Below are positions 41,821-51,836 of a stretch of 64,000 nucleotides of DNA, in pieces (within the stretch, counting starts at the first letter, position 1; each line of letters begins with the position of its first letter). Position numbers and translations under genes: made by a program. The DNA comes from Poriferisulfidus sp965221375 (lineage in GTDB: Bacteria > Pseudomonadota > Gammaproteobacteria > Poriferisulfidales > Poriferisulfidaceae): positions 1 through 64,000 of the forward strand of contig OZ244883.1 of the NCBI GenBank assembly GCA_965221375.1, read 5' to 3'. The notes beneath the pieces were generated by a model, which was not told the DNA's origin, did no database searches, and saw nothing but the letters and a program-made list of their open reading frames with translations.

Positions 41821-43970
41821 GACGGTTTCTGACCGGCCCCCTGCCGGTGATTGCCGTATTTCTTCTGCTGGTCGTCTCACTGGTGATCATGGCGGAAGCC
41901 ACGCGCAGTTCGGAGCATTTCGAACGCTGGCAGTGGTGGACGGCGGGTTTCAACGGGGTGCTTGGCCTGATGCTGATCAGCTTGATCGTCATCAGTCTGT
42001 TGCGGCTGTTCCGACAGCTTCGCGACGGCGAGACCGGCTCGCGCCTGTCGTTGCGCATGACCGTAATGTTCGCCAGTTTCACCCTGGTGCCGACCGCGCT
42101 GGTGTTTGGATTTTCGATCTGGCTGATCGCCAGCGGGATTGACAGCTGGTTCGATGTCGGCGTTGACGACACTCTCAACAATGCGCGGGAAATCAGCCGC
42201 TCCTCCATCGACATGCAGATGCGTCAGCGGCATGCGCAGATCAATGACCTGCTCGACAGTTCCCACACCCTGGACAACCCCGAAGCGATGCTCGCCTACA
42301 TGCATGATCTGGTGGCCCGCACCGGCGCCTTGGAGGCCAGTCTGCTGGACTCCAGCAATACCATTCTGGTCATGCAGAGTGACGAATTGGGCATCGTGCC
42401 CGACTTGCCGAATGAAGCCCAGTTGCGGCTTCTGCAGGAAAGCGGCATGTATATGGCCCAGGAACAGCATCCCGAGCATGGCTCCATCATTCGGATTCTG
42501 TTGCGCACTTCCTCAAGCGCCCACGAGCAACCCTTGACGTTGCAGACGTTGTATCCGTTGTCCGAGCATATGCTGCGCCTGACCGCCAGCGTGGAGGAGG
42601 CCGCTCAGATTTATCAAACTCTTCTGGGGCTGCGCGAGCCTTTGAAATACAACCTGACCTTTGCCTTGTCTTTGGCCCTTTTGCTGGGATTGCTGTTCGC
42701 CGTGTGGGCAGCGTTATATTCGGCCCAGCGTATTTTGTCCCCCATTCCGGCGTTGGCGCGAGGAATCAAGGCCGTCGCGGAAGGAGAATACAGCCAGCAT
42801 CTACCCAGCGTGCGCAGTGATGAGTTGGGGCAGCTGGTCGATGCCTACAACGACATGATCCAGCGACTGGCCAATGCCCGCTTCGTCGCCGAAACCCGAC
42901 GCCTGACCATTCAGCAGCAGCACACCTACCTGGATGCGGTGCTCGAACACTTGTCTTCCGGAGTCATCAGTGTCGACAATGACAACAAGATCACTCTCAA
43001 CCGCGCCGCCAACACGATTCTGGAACTGAAACTGGATACCCGAACCCCTTTGACTCTGAACTATCTGCGTGCCCAGCGCCCGGATCTTGAGCCTTTGTGG
43101 AAACTGGTCAAAGAGGACTCGGCCACTCTCGCTGAGGATCAGCAACTGCAGCTGGATGACAACCGCAAGGTCCTGCATTGCCACAATGCCCTGTTGCCCA
43201 ACAAGGCGGGGCGCGTGCTGGTCTTTGAAGATATCACGGATCTGCAGCAGGCTCAGCGGCAGGCCGCCTGGGGCGAAGTCGCCCGGCGAATGGCGCACGA
43301 AATCAAGAACCCCCTGACTCCGATCCGGCTGTCGACGGAACGTCTGCAGCGTACGCTGCAGCCGCATTTGGACACGGCCGATGCCGAAACTCTGGAGCGC
43401 GCCACGCACACCATCGTGCGTCAGGTGGAAGCGATGAAATCCATGATCAACGAGTTCAGCGAATACGCCACCACCCGTTTCACTCCGACTCCCACGGATC
43501 TCAAAGCGCTGGCCTCGGAAGTCATGGAGTTGTATCTGGACAACCGCCCGGAAATCGAAATTCAAACCCAGTGGGACTCTGAACCGACCTGGGTGATGGC
43601 CGATCCGGACCGTCTGCGGCAACTGCTGCACAACCTCATCAAGAATGCAATGGAAGCCCAGGAAGAGCAGGAATCGGGGCGCATTGTGCTGCGCACGACG
43701 GTTCACCCTGCCACGGCGACTCAACCCGGCACCGTGACGCTGAGCGTACAAGACGCCGGACCCGGCTTCGCGCCGGACATGCTCAACCGCGCCTGTGAGC
43801 CTTATGTGACCACCAAATCCGACGGTCACGGCCTGGGTCTGGCCGTCGCGCACCGCATCGTGGCGGACCATCAGGGACGGATTCGGCTATACAATGACGC
43901 GCAAGGAGGCGGGTGCGTCGATGTCGAGTTCGTCGCACTGCGTCGACCTTCCCCGGAAACGCCAGCGTAG
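41805..43970 (+). CDS. ntrY: NtrY-type sensor histidine kinase
   Basis: A 721-residue membrane kinase. Order: N-terminal membrane segments (to about 120) around a short loop, a periplasmic sensor region, a further membrane span (about 285-305), HAMP (about 305-355), PAS (about 370-480), phosphoacceptor His near residue 498 (RRMAHEIKNPLTPIRLS) and an ATPase domain with NLIKNAMEA, DAGPGF and GHGLGLAV. It partners ntrX in nitrogen- or redox-related control. Confidence 0.93.
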   Translation: MAPALRRFLTGPLPVIAVFLLLVVSLVIMAEATRSSEHFERWQWWTAGFNGVLGLMLISLIVISLLRLFRQLRDGETGSRLSLRMTVMFASFTLVPTALVFGFSIWLIASGIDSWFDVGVDDTLNNAREISRSSIDMQMRQRHAQINDLLDSSHTLDNPEAMLAYMHDLVARTGALEASLLDSSNTILVMQSDELGIVPDLPNEAQLRLLQESGMYMAQEQHPEHGSIIRILLRTSSSAHEQPLTLQTLYPLSEHMLRLTASVEEAAQIYQTLLGLREPLKYNLTFALSLALLLGLLFAVWAALYSAQRILSPIPALARGIKAVAEGEYSQHLPSVRSDELGQLVDAYNDMIQRLANARFVAETRRLTIQQQHTYLDAVLEHLSSGVISVDNDNKITLNRAANTILELKLDTRTPLTLNYLRAQRPDLEPLWKLVKEDSATLAEDQQLQLDDNRKVLHCHNALLPNKAGRVLVFEDITDLQQAQRQAAWGEVARRMAHEIKNPLTPIRLSTERLQRTLQPHLDTADAETLERATHTIVRQVEAMKSMINEFSEYATTRFTPTPTDLKALASEVMELYLDNRPEIEIQTQWDSEPTWVMADPDRLRQLLHNLIKNAMEAQEEQESGRIVLRTTVHPATATQPGTVTLSVQDAGPGFAPDMLNRACEPYVTTKSDGHGLGLAVAHRIVADHQGRIRLYNDAQGGGCVDVEFVALRRPSPETPA

Positions 43971-43981
43971 CAGGCCTCTCC

Positions 43982-45340
43982 ATGCACCGCGACACCATCC
44001 TGATCATCGACGACGAAGCCGACATTCGTGCGGAGTTGCGCGACATTCTGGCTGAAAACGGCTTTCAGACGCTGCAGGCCGGCTCCGCGGAAGAAGCGCG
44101 CGCCTGCGTGACGGACTCGAAGAAGGTGGATTTGGCCTTGCTGGACATCTGGATGCCCGGAGAAGACGGCATGAGTCTGCTTCGGCGCTGGAAGCGGGAA
44201 GGCGGAGTGAATTTTCCGATTCTGGTGATGTCCGGACACGGCACCATCAGCACCGCTCTGGAAGCGACACGTCTGGGGGCCTGGCATTTTCTGGAAAAAC
44301 CCTTTTCTATCGACAGCCTGCTGCTGTATGTGTCACGGGCTTTGGAGATGAGCCATCTGCGCCAGCAAAACCGCACCCTGGCCCGGGACTCGGCCGTCAC
44401 TTTGCAGTTGATTGGCAACAGCCCCAGTATCCGGAAACTGCGTGAGCAGATCAATGCGCTCAGCAGCGACGACCACCCGGTCCTGATTCTGGGAGAATCC
44501 GGTTGCGAGCTGCAGGCCGTGGCCCACCTGCTTCATTGCGCCAGTCCTCGCCATCAGCAGTTGTTCGTGCGCGCCGGAAATCCCGATCTCAGCAAGCGTC
44601 TGCTGGAAGCCGCATCAGACACCGAACCCAGTCTGCTCCAGCAAGCCCATCAGGGCACTTTGTTCCTCAATCCATTAAGTCGATTGACCCTTGCCGCACA
44701 AAAACGACTGCTGTCGGTACTCGACAACGGCCATCTGCTGCAGAGCGATCACACCGCCACCCCGGTGGATGTCCGCCTCATCACGACGTTGTGGCAGACT
44801 CCCGAGGAAGCCATCGAAGAAGACACGCTGGATCCGGCCCTGTATGCCCGCCTCAAACCGCATACGCTGGTTTTGCCGCCCTTGCGCGAGCGCGCCGAAG
44901 ACGTGCCGGCCCTGATTGAACACTACATGGAATACTACTGCTCCCAGGAAGGCCTGACCGTGCGCCATTTCCCGGCGACCACCATGGATATGCTGCGCCA
45001 CTACTCCTGGCCTGACAACGTGCAGGAGCTACGCCGCCTGGTCTACCGCCTGTTGATCGACGGAGAAAGCGACAAGGTCAGTGTCGCGGAAATCAGCCGC
45101 CTGACTCTGCCACCTTCGCAATCGCCGACGCATGAACAGCTGGATACGGTGCTGCACTTGCCCTATCGCGAGTCGCGCGCACGTTTCGAGCAAATGTATT
45201 ATCAGTTCCATATCGAACACGGCGGCGCCCACAACATAAAGCTTTTGTCCCGCATCACCGGCATGGATCGCACCTACCTGTATAGAAAACTCGAAAACCT
45301 CGGCATTAAACTGCCCAAGGACGAACCCCCTCGTGGCTGA
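43982..45340 (+). CDS. ntrX: NtrX-type response regulator with degenerate AAA+ domain
   Basis: The 452 residues have an intact receiver (acidic pocket IIDDEAD, phosphoacceptor Asp55 in LLDIWMP, K in EKPF), a central AAA+-derived region and a C-terminal Fis-type helix-turn-helix (HNIKLLSRITGMDRTYLYRKLENLGIK). The central region lacks the ATPase parts: Walker A is GESGCELQ not GESGTGKE, GAFTGA is absent, Walker B is GTLFLNP not GTLFLDE. It therefore probably cannot remodel sigma-54 polymerase and may act as a simple DNA-binding regulator. Confidence 0.92.
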   Translation: MHRDTILIIDDEADIRAELRDILAENGFQTLQAGSAEEARACVTDSKKVDLALLDIWMPGEDGMSLLRRWKREGGVNFPILVMSGHGTISTALEATRLGAWHFLEKPFSIDSLLLYVSRALEMSHLRQQNRTLARDSAVTLQLIGNSPSIRKLREQINALSSDDHPVLILGESGCELQAVAHLLHCASPRHQQLFVRAGNPDLSKRLLEAASDTEPSLLQQAHQGTLFLNPLSRLTLAAQKRLLSVLDNGHLLQSDHTATPVDVRLITTLWQTPEEAIEEDTLDPALYARLKPHTLVLPPLRERAEDVPALIEHYMEYYCSQEGLTVRHFPATTMDMLRHYSWPDNVQELRRLVYRLLIDGESDKVSVAEISRLTLPPSQSPTHEQLDTVLHLPYRESRARFEQMYYQFHIEHGGAHNIKLLSRITGMDRTYLYRKLENLGIKLPKDEPPRG

Positions 45341-46772
45341 CTCTGACGCCTCCCCGCAAAACGCCGCCCCCGGCGCCAGCGACCGCATCATCATCTTGGG
45401 AGCCGGTCGCATCGGCGGCGCGCTGGCAGTCACTCTGGCGGAGGAAAAATACCGCTCCATTACGCTGGTCGACGCCCGCCCCGAGCGGCTCAAGCCGTTT
45501 GAAAAACGCGGCGACTTAAACACGCTGTGCGGCAATGGCGCCCACTCCGATATTCTGGAGAAAGCCGACATCGAAAATGCCGACATGCTGGTGGCGCTGA
45601 CCGAAAGCGACGAAGTCAATATCGCCGCCTGCCATATCGCCAAACGCATTCACCGCACCCCCAAATGCATTGCCCGGGTGCGGGCCACCGAGCACATGAG
45701 CTTCGATGTGGAGACCACCACTGAACGCCTGCGGCTGAACCATCTCATCAGCCCCGAGCAACGGGCGGCCAGCAGTCTGCGGAATCTGCTGTTGCGCCCA
45801 GGGGTCCTGCAGGTCCTGGATTTTGCGAACGGTTGCGTCCGCATGGCGGCAGTGCGCATCGAACCCGGGGCGCCTGCTTCGGGGCGCGATTTACGCGAGC
45901 TGTACGACAGCCTGCCGCAGACTCAACTGCACGTCGGCGCCGTCTATCGCCGCGACGAACAGGGCACGCTGCAGGCCTTGCCGTTGGAGGACAACCTGCG
46001 CCTGAAGGCGCGCGACGAGGTGTTCGCCTTCGCCGGCATGGAGGACGTGGATGCCGTGGTGCGCCAGTTGCGCACCCAAATCAAGCCGGTGCGTCATCTG
46101 TTTATCGCCGGCGGCAGTTTTGTCGGCCACAGCCTGGCAAAACTCATGCGCGACAAGTGCAGCGTCAAGATTATCGACTCGGATCCCAAGCGGGCGGAAT
46201 ATCTGTCTCAGAACCTGGGATCCGACACCGTCGTGCTGTGCGGCGATATTGCCGATGAGAACCTGCTCAAGGACGAGAACCTCCCGGAAATGGATGCCTT
46301 TTGCGCGCTGACCAACAGTGACGAGCTCAATATCGTCGCGGCCATGCAGGCCAAACGCCAGGGCGTCTTCACCACCGTCGCCATGATCAACCGCCGCACG
46401 CATGTCGATCTGATTGAAGATGTGGGCGAGCATATGATTGACATCGTCGTCTCCCCGCAACAGGCGGCGCTGAACGAGTTGCTGGTGCACATTCGCCGCG
46501 GGCCGGTGCGAGCCGCGTACTCGCTGCGTTCCGGCAGCGCCGAAGCGCTGGAATTTGAAGCCGACGAAAGCTCGCAAGCTGCCGGCAAGACGATTGCCAA
46601 ATTGAACCTGCCCGGCAGTGTCGCCATCGGCGCGGTGGTGCGCAACGAACGACCCATCACGTACGATGCCCAGACCACCCTCCAGGGTGGCGACCGGGTC
46701 ATTCTGTTCTGTACCCGCAAGCGCGACGTGCGCGACGTCGAACGCCTGTTCCAGGTCGACTACTCGTTCTAA
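45333..46772 (+). CDS. trkA: Trk potassium uptake protein TrkA
   Basis: Peripheral NAD-binding gating subunit of the Trk K+ system. The 479 residues are two RCK halves, each with a Rossmann motif (IILGAGRIGGALA near the start, IAGGSFVGHSLA in the middle) and a TrkA-C domain. The GTG start overlaps ntrX by 8 nt. K+ uptake fits a salt-stress lifestyle. Confidence 0.96.
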   Translation: MADSDASPQNAAPGASDRIIILGAGRIGGALAVTLAEEKYRSITLVDARPERLKPFEKRGDLNTLCGNGAHSDILEKADIENADMLVALTESDEVNIAACHIAKRIHRTPKCIARVRATEHMSFDVETTTERLRLNHLISPEQRAASSLRNLLLRPGVLQVLDFANGCVRMAAVRIEPGAPASGRDLRELYDSLPQTQLHVGAVYRRDEQGTLQALPLEDNLRLKARDEVFAFAGMEDVDAVVRQLRTQIKPVRHLFIAGGSFVGHSLAKLMRDKCSVKIIDSDPKRAEYLSQNLGSDTVVLCGDIADENLLKDENLPEMDAFCALTNSDELNIVAAMQAKRQGVFTTVAMINRRTHVDLIEDVGEHMIDIVVSPQQAALNELLVHIRRGPVRAAYSLRSGSAEALEFEADESSQAAGKTIAKLNLPGSVAIGAVVRNERPITYDAQTTLQGGDRVILFCTRKRDVRDVERLFQVDYSF

Positions 46773-46776
46773 CGCC

Positions 46777-48297
46777 ATGCCCCTTTCCCTGCCGATCCAA
46801 CGCCAGATCGTGCAGCGTCTGCTGGGCTATCTGCTCAGCGCATTCAGCTTCAGCATGCTGCCGCCGCTGGTGTTGAGCATTGTCTGGCAAGACGGCGAAA
46901 CCTTCACGTTTTTATACGCCTTTTTTCTGCTTTTCACCTGCGGCACGGCGTTGTGGATTCAGGCCTCGCATGGCCTGTCGCGCGCCGCGTCTCTGCGGCT
47001 GCGCGATGGCTTTGCAGTGGTGGCCGCCTCCTGGATTGTGCTGGGGCTGGCCGGCGCCATCCCGTTATATCTCTCGCCTGCCCTGCAGCTGAGTGTGACC
47101 GATGCGGCCTTTGAAGCGATCTCCGGCCTCACGACCACCGGGGCGACCGTACTCACCGGTTTGGATGAGCTGCCGGCCTCGCTGCTGCTCTACCGCCAAA
47201 TGCTGCAGTGGATCGGCGGCTTGGGCATCATTATCCTGGCGGTCGCCGTCCTGCCGATGGTCGGCATGGGCGGCATGCAGTTGTATCACGCCAACGCGCC
47301 CCATTCATTGTCGGATCGGCGCGTGACGCCGCGCATTGCCAAGACTTCAAAAAATCTGCTTGTTTTGTACGTGGTCCTGACCGGCGCCTGTGCACTGGCG
47401 TACTGGATCGCCGGCATGAGCGGCTTCGATGCCGTCGGTCATGCCATGTCGACCGTCTCCATCGGCGGCTTCTCCACTCACGATGCGAACTTCGGTTATT
47501 TTGACAGCGCCCTGATTGAAGCGGTGGCGATTACCTTCATGTTTGTCGCCGGCATCAACTTCAGTCTGCACTACGCCTCCGTGGTTCGCGAGCAATTGGA
47601 TGCACGGCGACGCCTGCGGCTGAAACTGCAGTTCAACCTCGGCATTTATGCCCAAGACGGCGAACTGCGCGGCTACATCACCATTCTGTTGCTGACGGCC
47701 TTGGCTTGTATCGGCTACCTGTGGCTGAGCGGTTATCAGGAAGAGCCCGATGCGATGATCCGCCAAGGGCTGTTTCAGACCGTCTCCATTGCCACGACGA
47801 CCGGCTTTACCACCAGCGGCTACAACCACTGGCCGATTTTTGTGTCTACTTTGTTATTGCTGAGCAGTTTTATCGGTGGGTGCATCGGCTCCACCGCCGG
47901 CGGCATGAAAGTCATTCGCTTTCTCATTATGTTCAAGCAGGGCGGCAAGGAATTGCAACAGTTGATTCACCCGACGGCCCATTTCACGCTGCGCATCGGC
48001 CAGCGCATCATGCCGCCGATGGCCATTCAGGCGGCCTGGGGATTTTTCGCTGCGTATATCAGTCTGTTTGCCGTTTTTCTGCTCCTGCTGATGGCCACCG
48101 GTCTGGATCAGGTCACCGCGTTTTCCGCCGTCGCCGCCAGTCTGAATAACCTGGGCCCCGGCTTGGGAGAAGTCAGCCAGAGTTACAGTTCGGTCAGCGA
48201 CTTCGGCAAATGGCTGCTGTGCGTGAGCATGCTGTTCGGACGCATGGAAGTCTTCACGCTGCTGGTGATGCTGACCCCCGCCTTCTGGCGGCGCTAA
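46777..48297 (+). CDS. trkH: Trk potassium uptake protein TrkH
   Basis: Inner-membrane K+ channel-like subunit. The ATG at 46777, 4 nt after the trkA stop, gives 506 residues. The four filter loops are visible, for example SGLTTTGATVLTG, STVSIGGFSTHD, ATTTGFTTSGY and SLNNLGPGLGEV. It converges on the acyltransferase gene with a 5-nt gap. Confidence 0.96.
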   Translation: MPLSLPIQRQIVQRLLGYLLSAFSFSMLPPLVLSIVWQDGETFTFLYAFFLLFTCGTALWIQASHGLSRAASLRLRDGFAVVAASWIVLGLAGAIPLYLSPALQLSVTDAAFEAISGLTTTGATVLTGLDELPASLLLYRQMLQWIGGLGIIILAVAVLPMVGMGGMQLYHANAPHSLSDRRVTPRIAKTSKNLLVLYVVLTGACALAYWIAGMSGFDAVGHAMSTVSIGGFSTHDANFGYFDSALIEAVAITFMFVAGINFSLHYASVVREQLDARRRLRLKLQFNLGIYAQDGELRGYITILLLTALACIGYLWLSGYQEEPDAMIRQGLFQTVSIATTTGFTTSGYNHWPIFVSTLLLLSSFIGGCIGSTAGGMKVIRFLIMFKQGGKELQQLIHPTAHFTLRIGQRIMPPMAIQAAWGFFAAYISLFAVFLLLLMATGLDQVTAFSAVAASLNNLGPGLGEVSQSYSSVSDFGKWLLCVSMLFGRMEVFTLLVMLTPAFWRR

Positions 48298-48302
48298 ATT
48301 AC

Positions 48303-49184
48303 TCAGGAGTACAAAGACTCCGGCTCGATTAGCCGTTTGCGAAAGCGCGGATAACTCCACCAGTATTGGGCGATATCGTCGGCAATACAGGACTCCACGG
48401 TCGCATTCACCCCGGCTGCCGCCGTCTCTTTATCCGGCGCATAAATGCGCGAATCCGCCGGTCGAAATGTAATCGCAAAACCGCCCCGACAACGCCGCGC
48501 CTGCGCCAGCAGCACCTTGACGCCCTGACGTTGCGCCAGACGTGAGACCAGAACGCCGGTGTTCGCCTGCACCCCAAAAAAAGGCGCCATCACGCCGTCT
48601 TCCTTGCGTCGGGGCACATGATCGGGCAGTACCCCGACACCATGGCCGGCCTGCAAAGTGCGCAACAGCGTGCGGACTCCCTGACGGTCCGCAGGGACCA
48701 AGGTCGCCCCGGTATGCTGGCGGCCGTTGAGCACATAGCGGTCCAGTTCCGGCTGCTTGAGCGGTCGGTACAGGCTGACCAGCGGCATGCTGCGCACAAT
48801 AAATAAACTGACAAACTCCCAGCTGCCGAAGTGGGGAGTGATAAAAATGATGCCGCGTTCCTGGTTCTGCGCCAGATATTCCAGACCGGAGACCTGCACG
48901 GCCAAACGCTCCAATCGCGCCGCTGACAGGCGCCACAAGCGCGGCATTTCCAGCAGATTGCAGGCCTCGTGCATCAGGCTTTTGCGCGCCATGCTCTGAT
49001 GCCAGGCCTCTTCCCGTTCGGAATAACACAAGCGCAAATTCGTCAAGGCGGTCTGCAGACGCCGCCCACCCAACCAGCCCACCCCCAGACCGATCAAGTT
49101 GCCCAACAGACGCAGAAGGGGCAGCGGCACCCAGGCCAGCCCATGCAGCATCCCCAACAACAGTTTCGACCCTATCCCCGCCAT
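48303..49184 (-). CDS. LpxL/HtrB-like lipid A acyltransferase
   Basis: A 293-residue inner-membrane acyltransferase with an N-terminal anchor and the HX4E catalytic motif (THPHFGSWEF-like ITPHFGSWEF). It probably adds a secondary acyl chain to lipid A. The start at 49184 is chosen because it opens the hydrophobic anchor; an upstream start at 49259 overlaps the divergent pip gene. Which of LpxL, LpxM or LpxP it matches cannot be told. Confidence 0.9.
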   Translation of the reverse strand: MAGIGSKLLLGMLHGLAWVPLPLLRLLGNLIGLGVGWLGGRRLQTALTNLRLCYSEREEAWHQSMARKSLMHEACNLLEMPRLWRLSAARLERLAVQVSGLEYLAQNQERGIIFITPHFGSWEFVSLFIVRSMPLVSLYRPLKQPELDRYVLNGRQHTGATLVPADRQGVRTLLRTLQAGHGVGVLPDHVPRRKEDGVMAPFFGVQANTGVLVSRLAQRQGVKVLLAQARRCRGGFAITFRPADSRIYAPDKETAAAGVNATVESCIADDIAQYWWSYPRFRKRLIEPESLYS

Positions 49185-49242
49185 CAGCAAAAAACCTCTT
49201 CGCGCGTCAAGTATAAAATGGCGCAGGCTGGCGCCCTCTTTT

Positions 49243-50193
49243 ATGTTGTATCCTGCCATTCGCCCGTATGCGACCCGTACCCTGCAGGTCGATGCGCGGC
49301 ATACTCTGCATGTCGAAGAATGTGGCAGTCCGGAAGGGTTGCCGGTCGTTTTTCTGCACGGCGGTCCGGGGGCAGGTTGCGAAGACTACCATCGACAGTT
49401 CTTCGACCCCCAGCATTATCGGATTATTTTATTTGATCAGCGCGGCGCCGGGCGCTCCACGCCCCATGCCGATCTGACCGACAACACCACCGCGCATCTG
49501 ATTGCCGACATCGAGCGCATCCGCGAAGAACTGCGCATCGAACAATGGCTGGTGTTCGGCGGCTCCTGGGGCTCCACTTTGGCGCTGGCTTATGCGCAAA
49601 CGCACGCCCGTCGCGTGCTGGGCCTGATTCTGCGCGGAATTTTCCTGTGTCGGCGGCGCGATTTGCTGTGGTTTTATCAGGAAGGCGCAAACTTTGTATT
49701 CCCGGATTACTGGGAAGACTTCGTCGCCCCGATCCCCGAAGCCGAAAGGGGCGACATGATGCAGGCGTATCATCAACTTTTGACCGGTTCGGACGAACTG
49801 GTGCGCATGAAAGCAGCCAAAGCCTGGTCGTTGTGGGAAGGACGGTGCTCCAATCTGCAGCATGACGCCCGCGTCGTCGAGGCGTTCAGCAATCCGCATA
49901 TGGCGTTGAGCTTGGCGCGTATTGAATGCCATTATTTCGTCAATCATATTTTTCTGCCGGAAAACCATCTGCTGTCCGCTGCTGAAAAACTTCAGGGCAT
50001 CCCCGGCATCATCGTGCATGGCCGCTATGATGTGGTCTGTCCGATTGAGCAGGCGTTCGCTTTGCATCAAGCCTGGCCGGATTCCCGTCTGGATTTGGTG
50101 GCGGAGGCCGGCCATTCCGCTCTGGAACTCGGCATCTCGACCGCGCTGGTCGAAGCCACCCGCGAAATGCATTCGCGCCTGACACAAGCCTGA
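49243..50193 (+). CDS. pip: Proline iminopeptidase
   Basis: Alpha/beta hydrolase that releases N-terminal proline from peptides. The 316 residues contain HGGPGAG (oxyanion region), the nucleophile in GGSWGSTLAL (Ser108), the acid in HGRYDVVCP and the His in EAGHSALE. The ATG at 49243 matches the family N-terminus (YPAIRPYATRTLQV). It is divergent from the lpxL-like gene. Confidence 0.95.
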   Translation: MLYPAIRPYATRTLQVDARHTLHVEECGSPEGLPVVFLHGGPGAGCEDYHRQFFDPQHYRIILFDQRGAGRSTPHADLTDNTTAHLIADIERIREELRIEQWLVFGGSWGSTLALAYAQTHARRVLGLILRGIFLCRRRDLLWFYQEGANFVFPDYWEDFVAPIPEAERGDMMQAYHQLLTGSDELVRMKAAKAWSLWEGRCSNLQHDARVVEAFSNPHMALSLARIECHYFVNHIFLPENHLLSAAEKLQGIPGIIVHGRYDVVCPIEQAFALHQAWPDSRLDLVAEAGHSALELGISTALVEATREMHSRLTQA

Positions 50194-50249
50194 GCCAAGG
50201 CTTGAGCACCGACTGCATGGAGCAGCCGGCTATATTATGATATGCGCCC

Positions 50250-50275
50250 GCCCACCACGGTGGGCATTGTTTTTT
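50250..50275 (+). terminator. Rho-independent terminator after pip
   Basis: GCCCACC-ac-GGTGGGC forms a 6-7 bp GC stem followed by ATTGTTTTTT. It lies 57 nt after the pip stop and just before tRNA-Phe, so it insulates the tRNA from pip. Confidence 0.75.
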
Positions 50276-50280
50276 ACCCG

Positions 50281-50356
<76 letters not shown>

Positions 50357-50364
50357 CCGCTCGA

Positions 50365-51558
50365 TTACTCCGAGCCCTTGAAGTTATCCCAATCAAGTTC
50401 ATGCAGAGCTTGCCAGGGAATCAATTTGTCCGGAGTTCGATGCTGGCGCTGATCCCCACCATATACGACCACGCCTGGGCATGAGTCGACCGATTGCGCC
50501 AGGTGTTTTCGGACACGTTTGGTACTTGCGAACAGGCTGGCGGATGCGGTCTTGGCGGATTTGGCTTCGACCAGCGTAACCCCTGCCGGGTGTTCAACGA
50601 TGAGATCAATCTCCGCTCCGTTTTGATCGCGGTAAAACGACAGCCCGCGGGTTTCTCCGCGATTGGCCCAGTGTTTGGCGATTTCCGAGACTACCCACGT
50701 CTCGAAAATCGAGCCGTGAAGCGGATGTGTTCGCAATTGTTCGGGGGTGCGGATTCCCAGCAACCAGCAAACGAGCCCGGTGTCGTAGAAATGCAGTTTT
50801 GGCATTTTCACGAGCCGTTTGCGCAGATTTGAGTAGTAGCCCGGCAAGCGAAACACCAGAAAACTGGCTTCGAGAATCCCGAACCAGATTTTCGCGGTGG
50901 TCTGGGAAATGCCGCAGTCTCCTGCCAGCGACGAATAGTTCAACAACTGCGCTGTTCGGCCGGCACAGAGGGTCACAAAACGCTGGAAGGTCGCAAGATC
51001 GCTTATGTTGCTGATGGTCCGTACATCGCGCTCGACATAGGTGGCCACGTAGGAGCGCAACCAGTCCGCAGCCTCCAGTTCGTCGTGGTAGATGCGAGGG
51101 TAGGAGCCGGTGAAAAGCGTGGCTTCGAGGGTCTCGGGATAGTGAGAAAAACGAATGGCCTCGCCGCGTGTCAGCGGCAGCAAGTTGTACACCGCAGTTC
51201 TTCCCGCCAGCGACTGACTGATCGACTCGAGCAGAGAAAGGTTTTGCGAGCTCGTCAGAATCCAACGCCCCGGCGTCGGGTCCGCATCGATGAGACCCTG
51301 CAGGTAGGAAGCAAGGTTTGGCACCCTCTGCACTTCGTCCAGGATGGAGCCTTGGGGGAATCGCGCCAAAAATGCCCGGGGATCTTCCGCCGCGAAAGCC
51401 CGTACATCCGGAGCCTCCAACGTCTCATACGGATGATGGGGAAACAGGGCACGACACAAGGTCGTCTTACCGCTTTGACGCGGGCCCGTAAGGGTGAGAG
51501 ACGGCCATGTCTGCGCCGCCTTGACCAGTTTGGGAGCGATGTCACGTGAAATCATCAT
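50365..51558 (-). CDS. AAA ATPase with DUF4143 domain
   Basis: A 397-residue protein: AAA_14 module with Walker A GPRQSGKTT (25-33) and Walker B GSILDEVQ (70-77), then a helix-turn-helix-like middle and a DUF4143 nuclease-like C-terminus (EIDLIVEH...VTLVEAKSAK, a PD-(D/E)XK-like pattern). These proteins are widespread accessory genes of unknown role. It ends against tRNA-Phe but no integrase or repeated tRNA end is seen. Its promoter carries three copies of a TTAGGAT motif. Confidence 0.9.
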   Translation of the reverse strand: MMISRDIAPKLVKAAQTWPSLTLTGPRQSGKTTLCRALFPHHPYETLEAPDVRAFAAEDPRAFLARFPQGSILDEVQRVPNLASYLQGLIDADPTPGRWILTSSQNLSLLESISQSLAGRTAVYNLLPLTRGEAIRFSHYPETLEATLFTGSYPRIYHDELEAADWLRSYVATYVERDVRTISNISDLATFQRFVTLCAGRTAQLLNYSSLAGDCGISQTTAKIWFGILEASFLVFRLPGYYSNLRKRLVKMPKLHFYDTGLVCWLLGIRTPEQLRTHPLHGSIFETWVVSEIAKHWANRGETRGLSFYRDQNGAEIDLIVEHPAGVTLVEAKSAKTASASLFASTKRVRKHLAQSVDSCPGVVVYGGDQRQHRTPDKLIPWQALHELDWDNFKGSE

Positions 51559-51613
51559 CCTAATTTTGCTGAATTTTTAGGATAAATCAATATTCAATTA
51601 TTATTTATCCTAA
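51557..51613. promoter_or_regulatory. Triple TTAGGAT array at the AAA/DUF4143 start
   Basis: TTAGGATAAAT (51577-51587) and ATTTATCCTAA (51603-51613) are perfect 11-bp inverted arms 15 bp apart. A third ATCCTAA (51557-51563) overlaps the start codon, inverted to the middle copy. The arrangement suggests an autoregulatory operator that covers promoter and ribosome site. Confidence 0.55.
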
Positions 51614-51836
51614 TTTGATGTTTTTATTGCCTTGCCGTCCGTCGCCCGACAAGGAACAAAACGACGCACATTGGGTCGCACTTGGAGACGCCTTTTACTA
51701 AAACGCATGAAAATGCGGGTTGTCAAACCGATCCTTCCCCGCACTACCTTAAAAAATATTCCGCAAATATAATAAGTTCGCAGTTCCCCCGCTTATAAAA
51801 CCCACCCGTTGCTGAACTGAAGAACGCCGCATCCCC

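Noticed and set aside
42801..43871. 356-codon minus-strand frame opposite ntrY
   Set aside because: It is the antisense shadow of a well-supported kinase gene, with no domain of its own.
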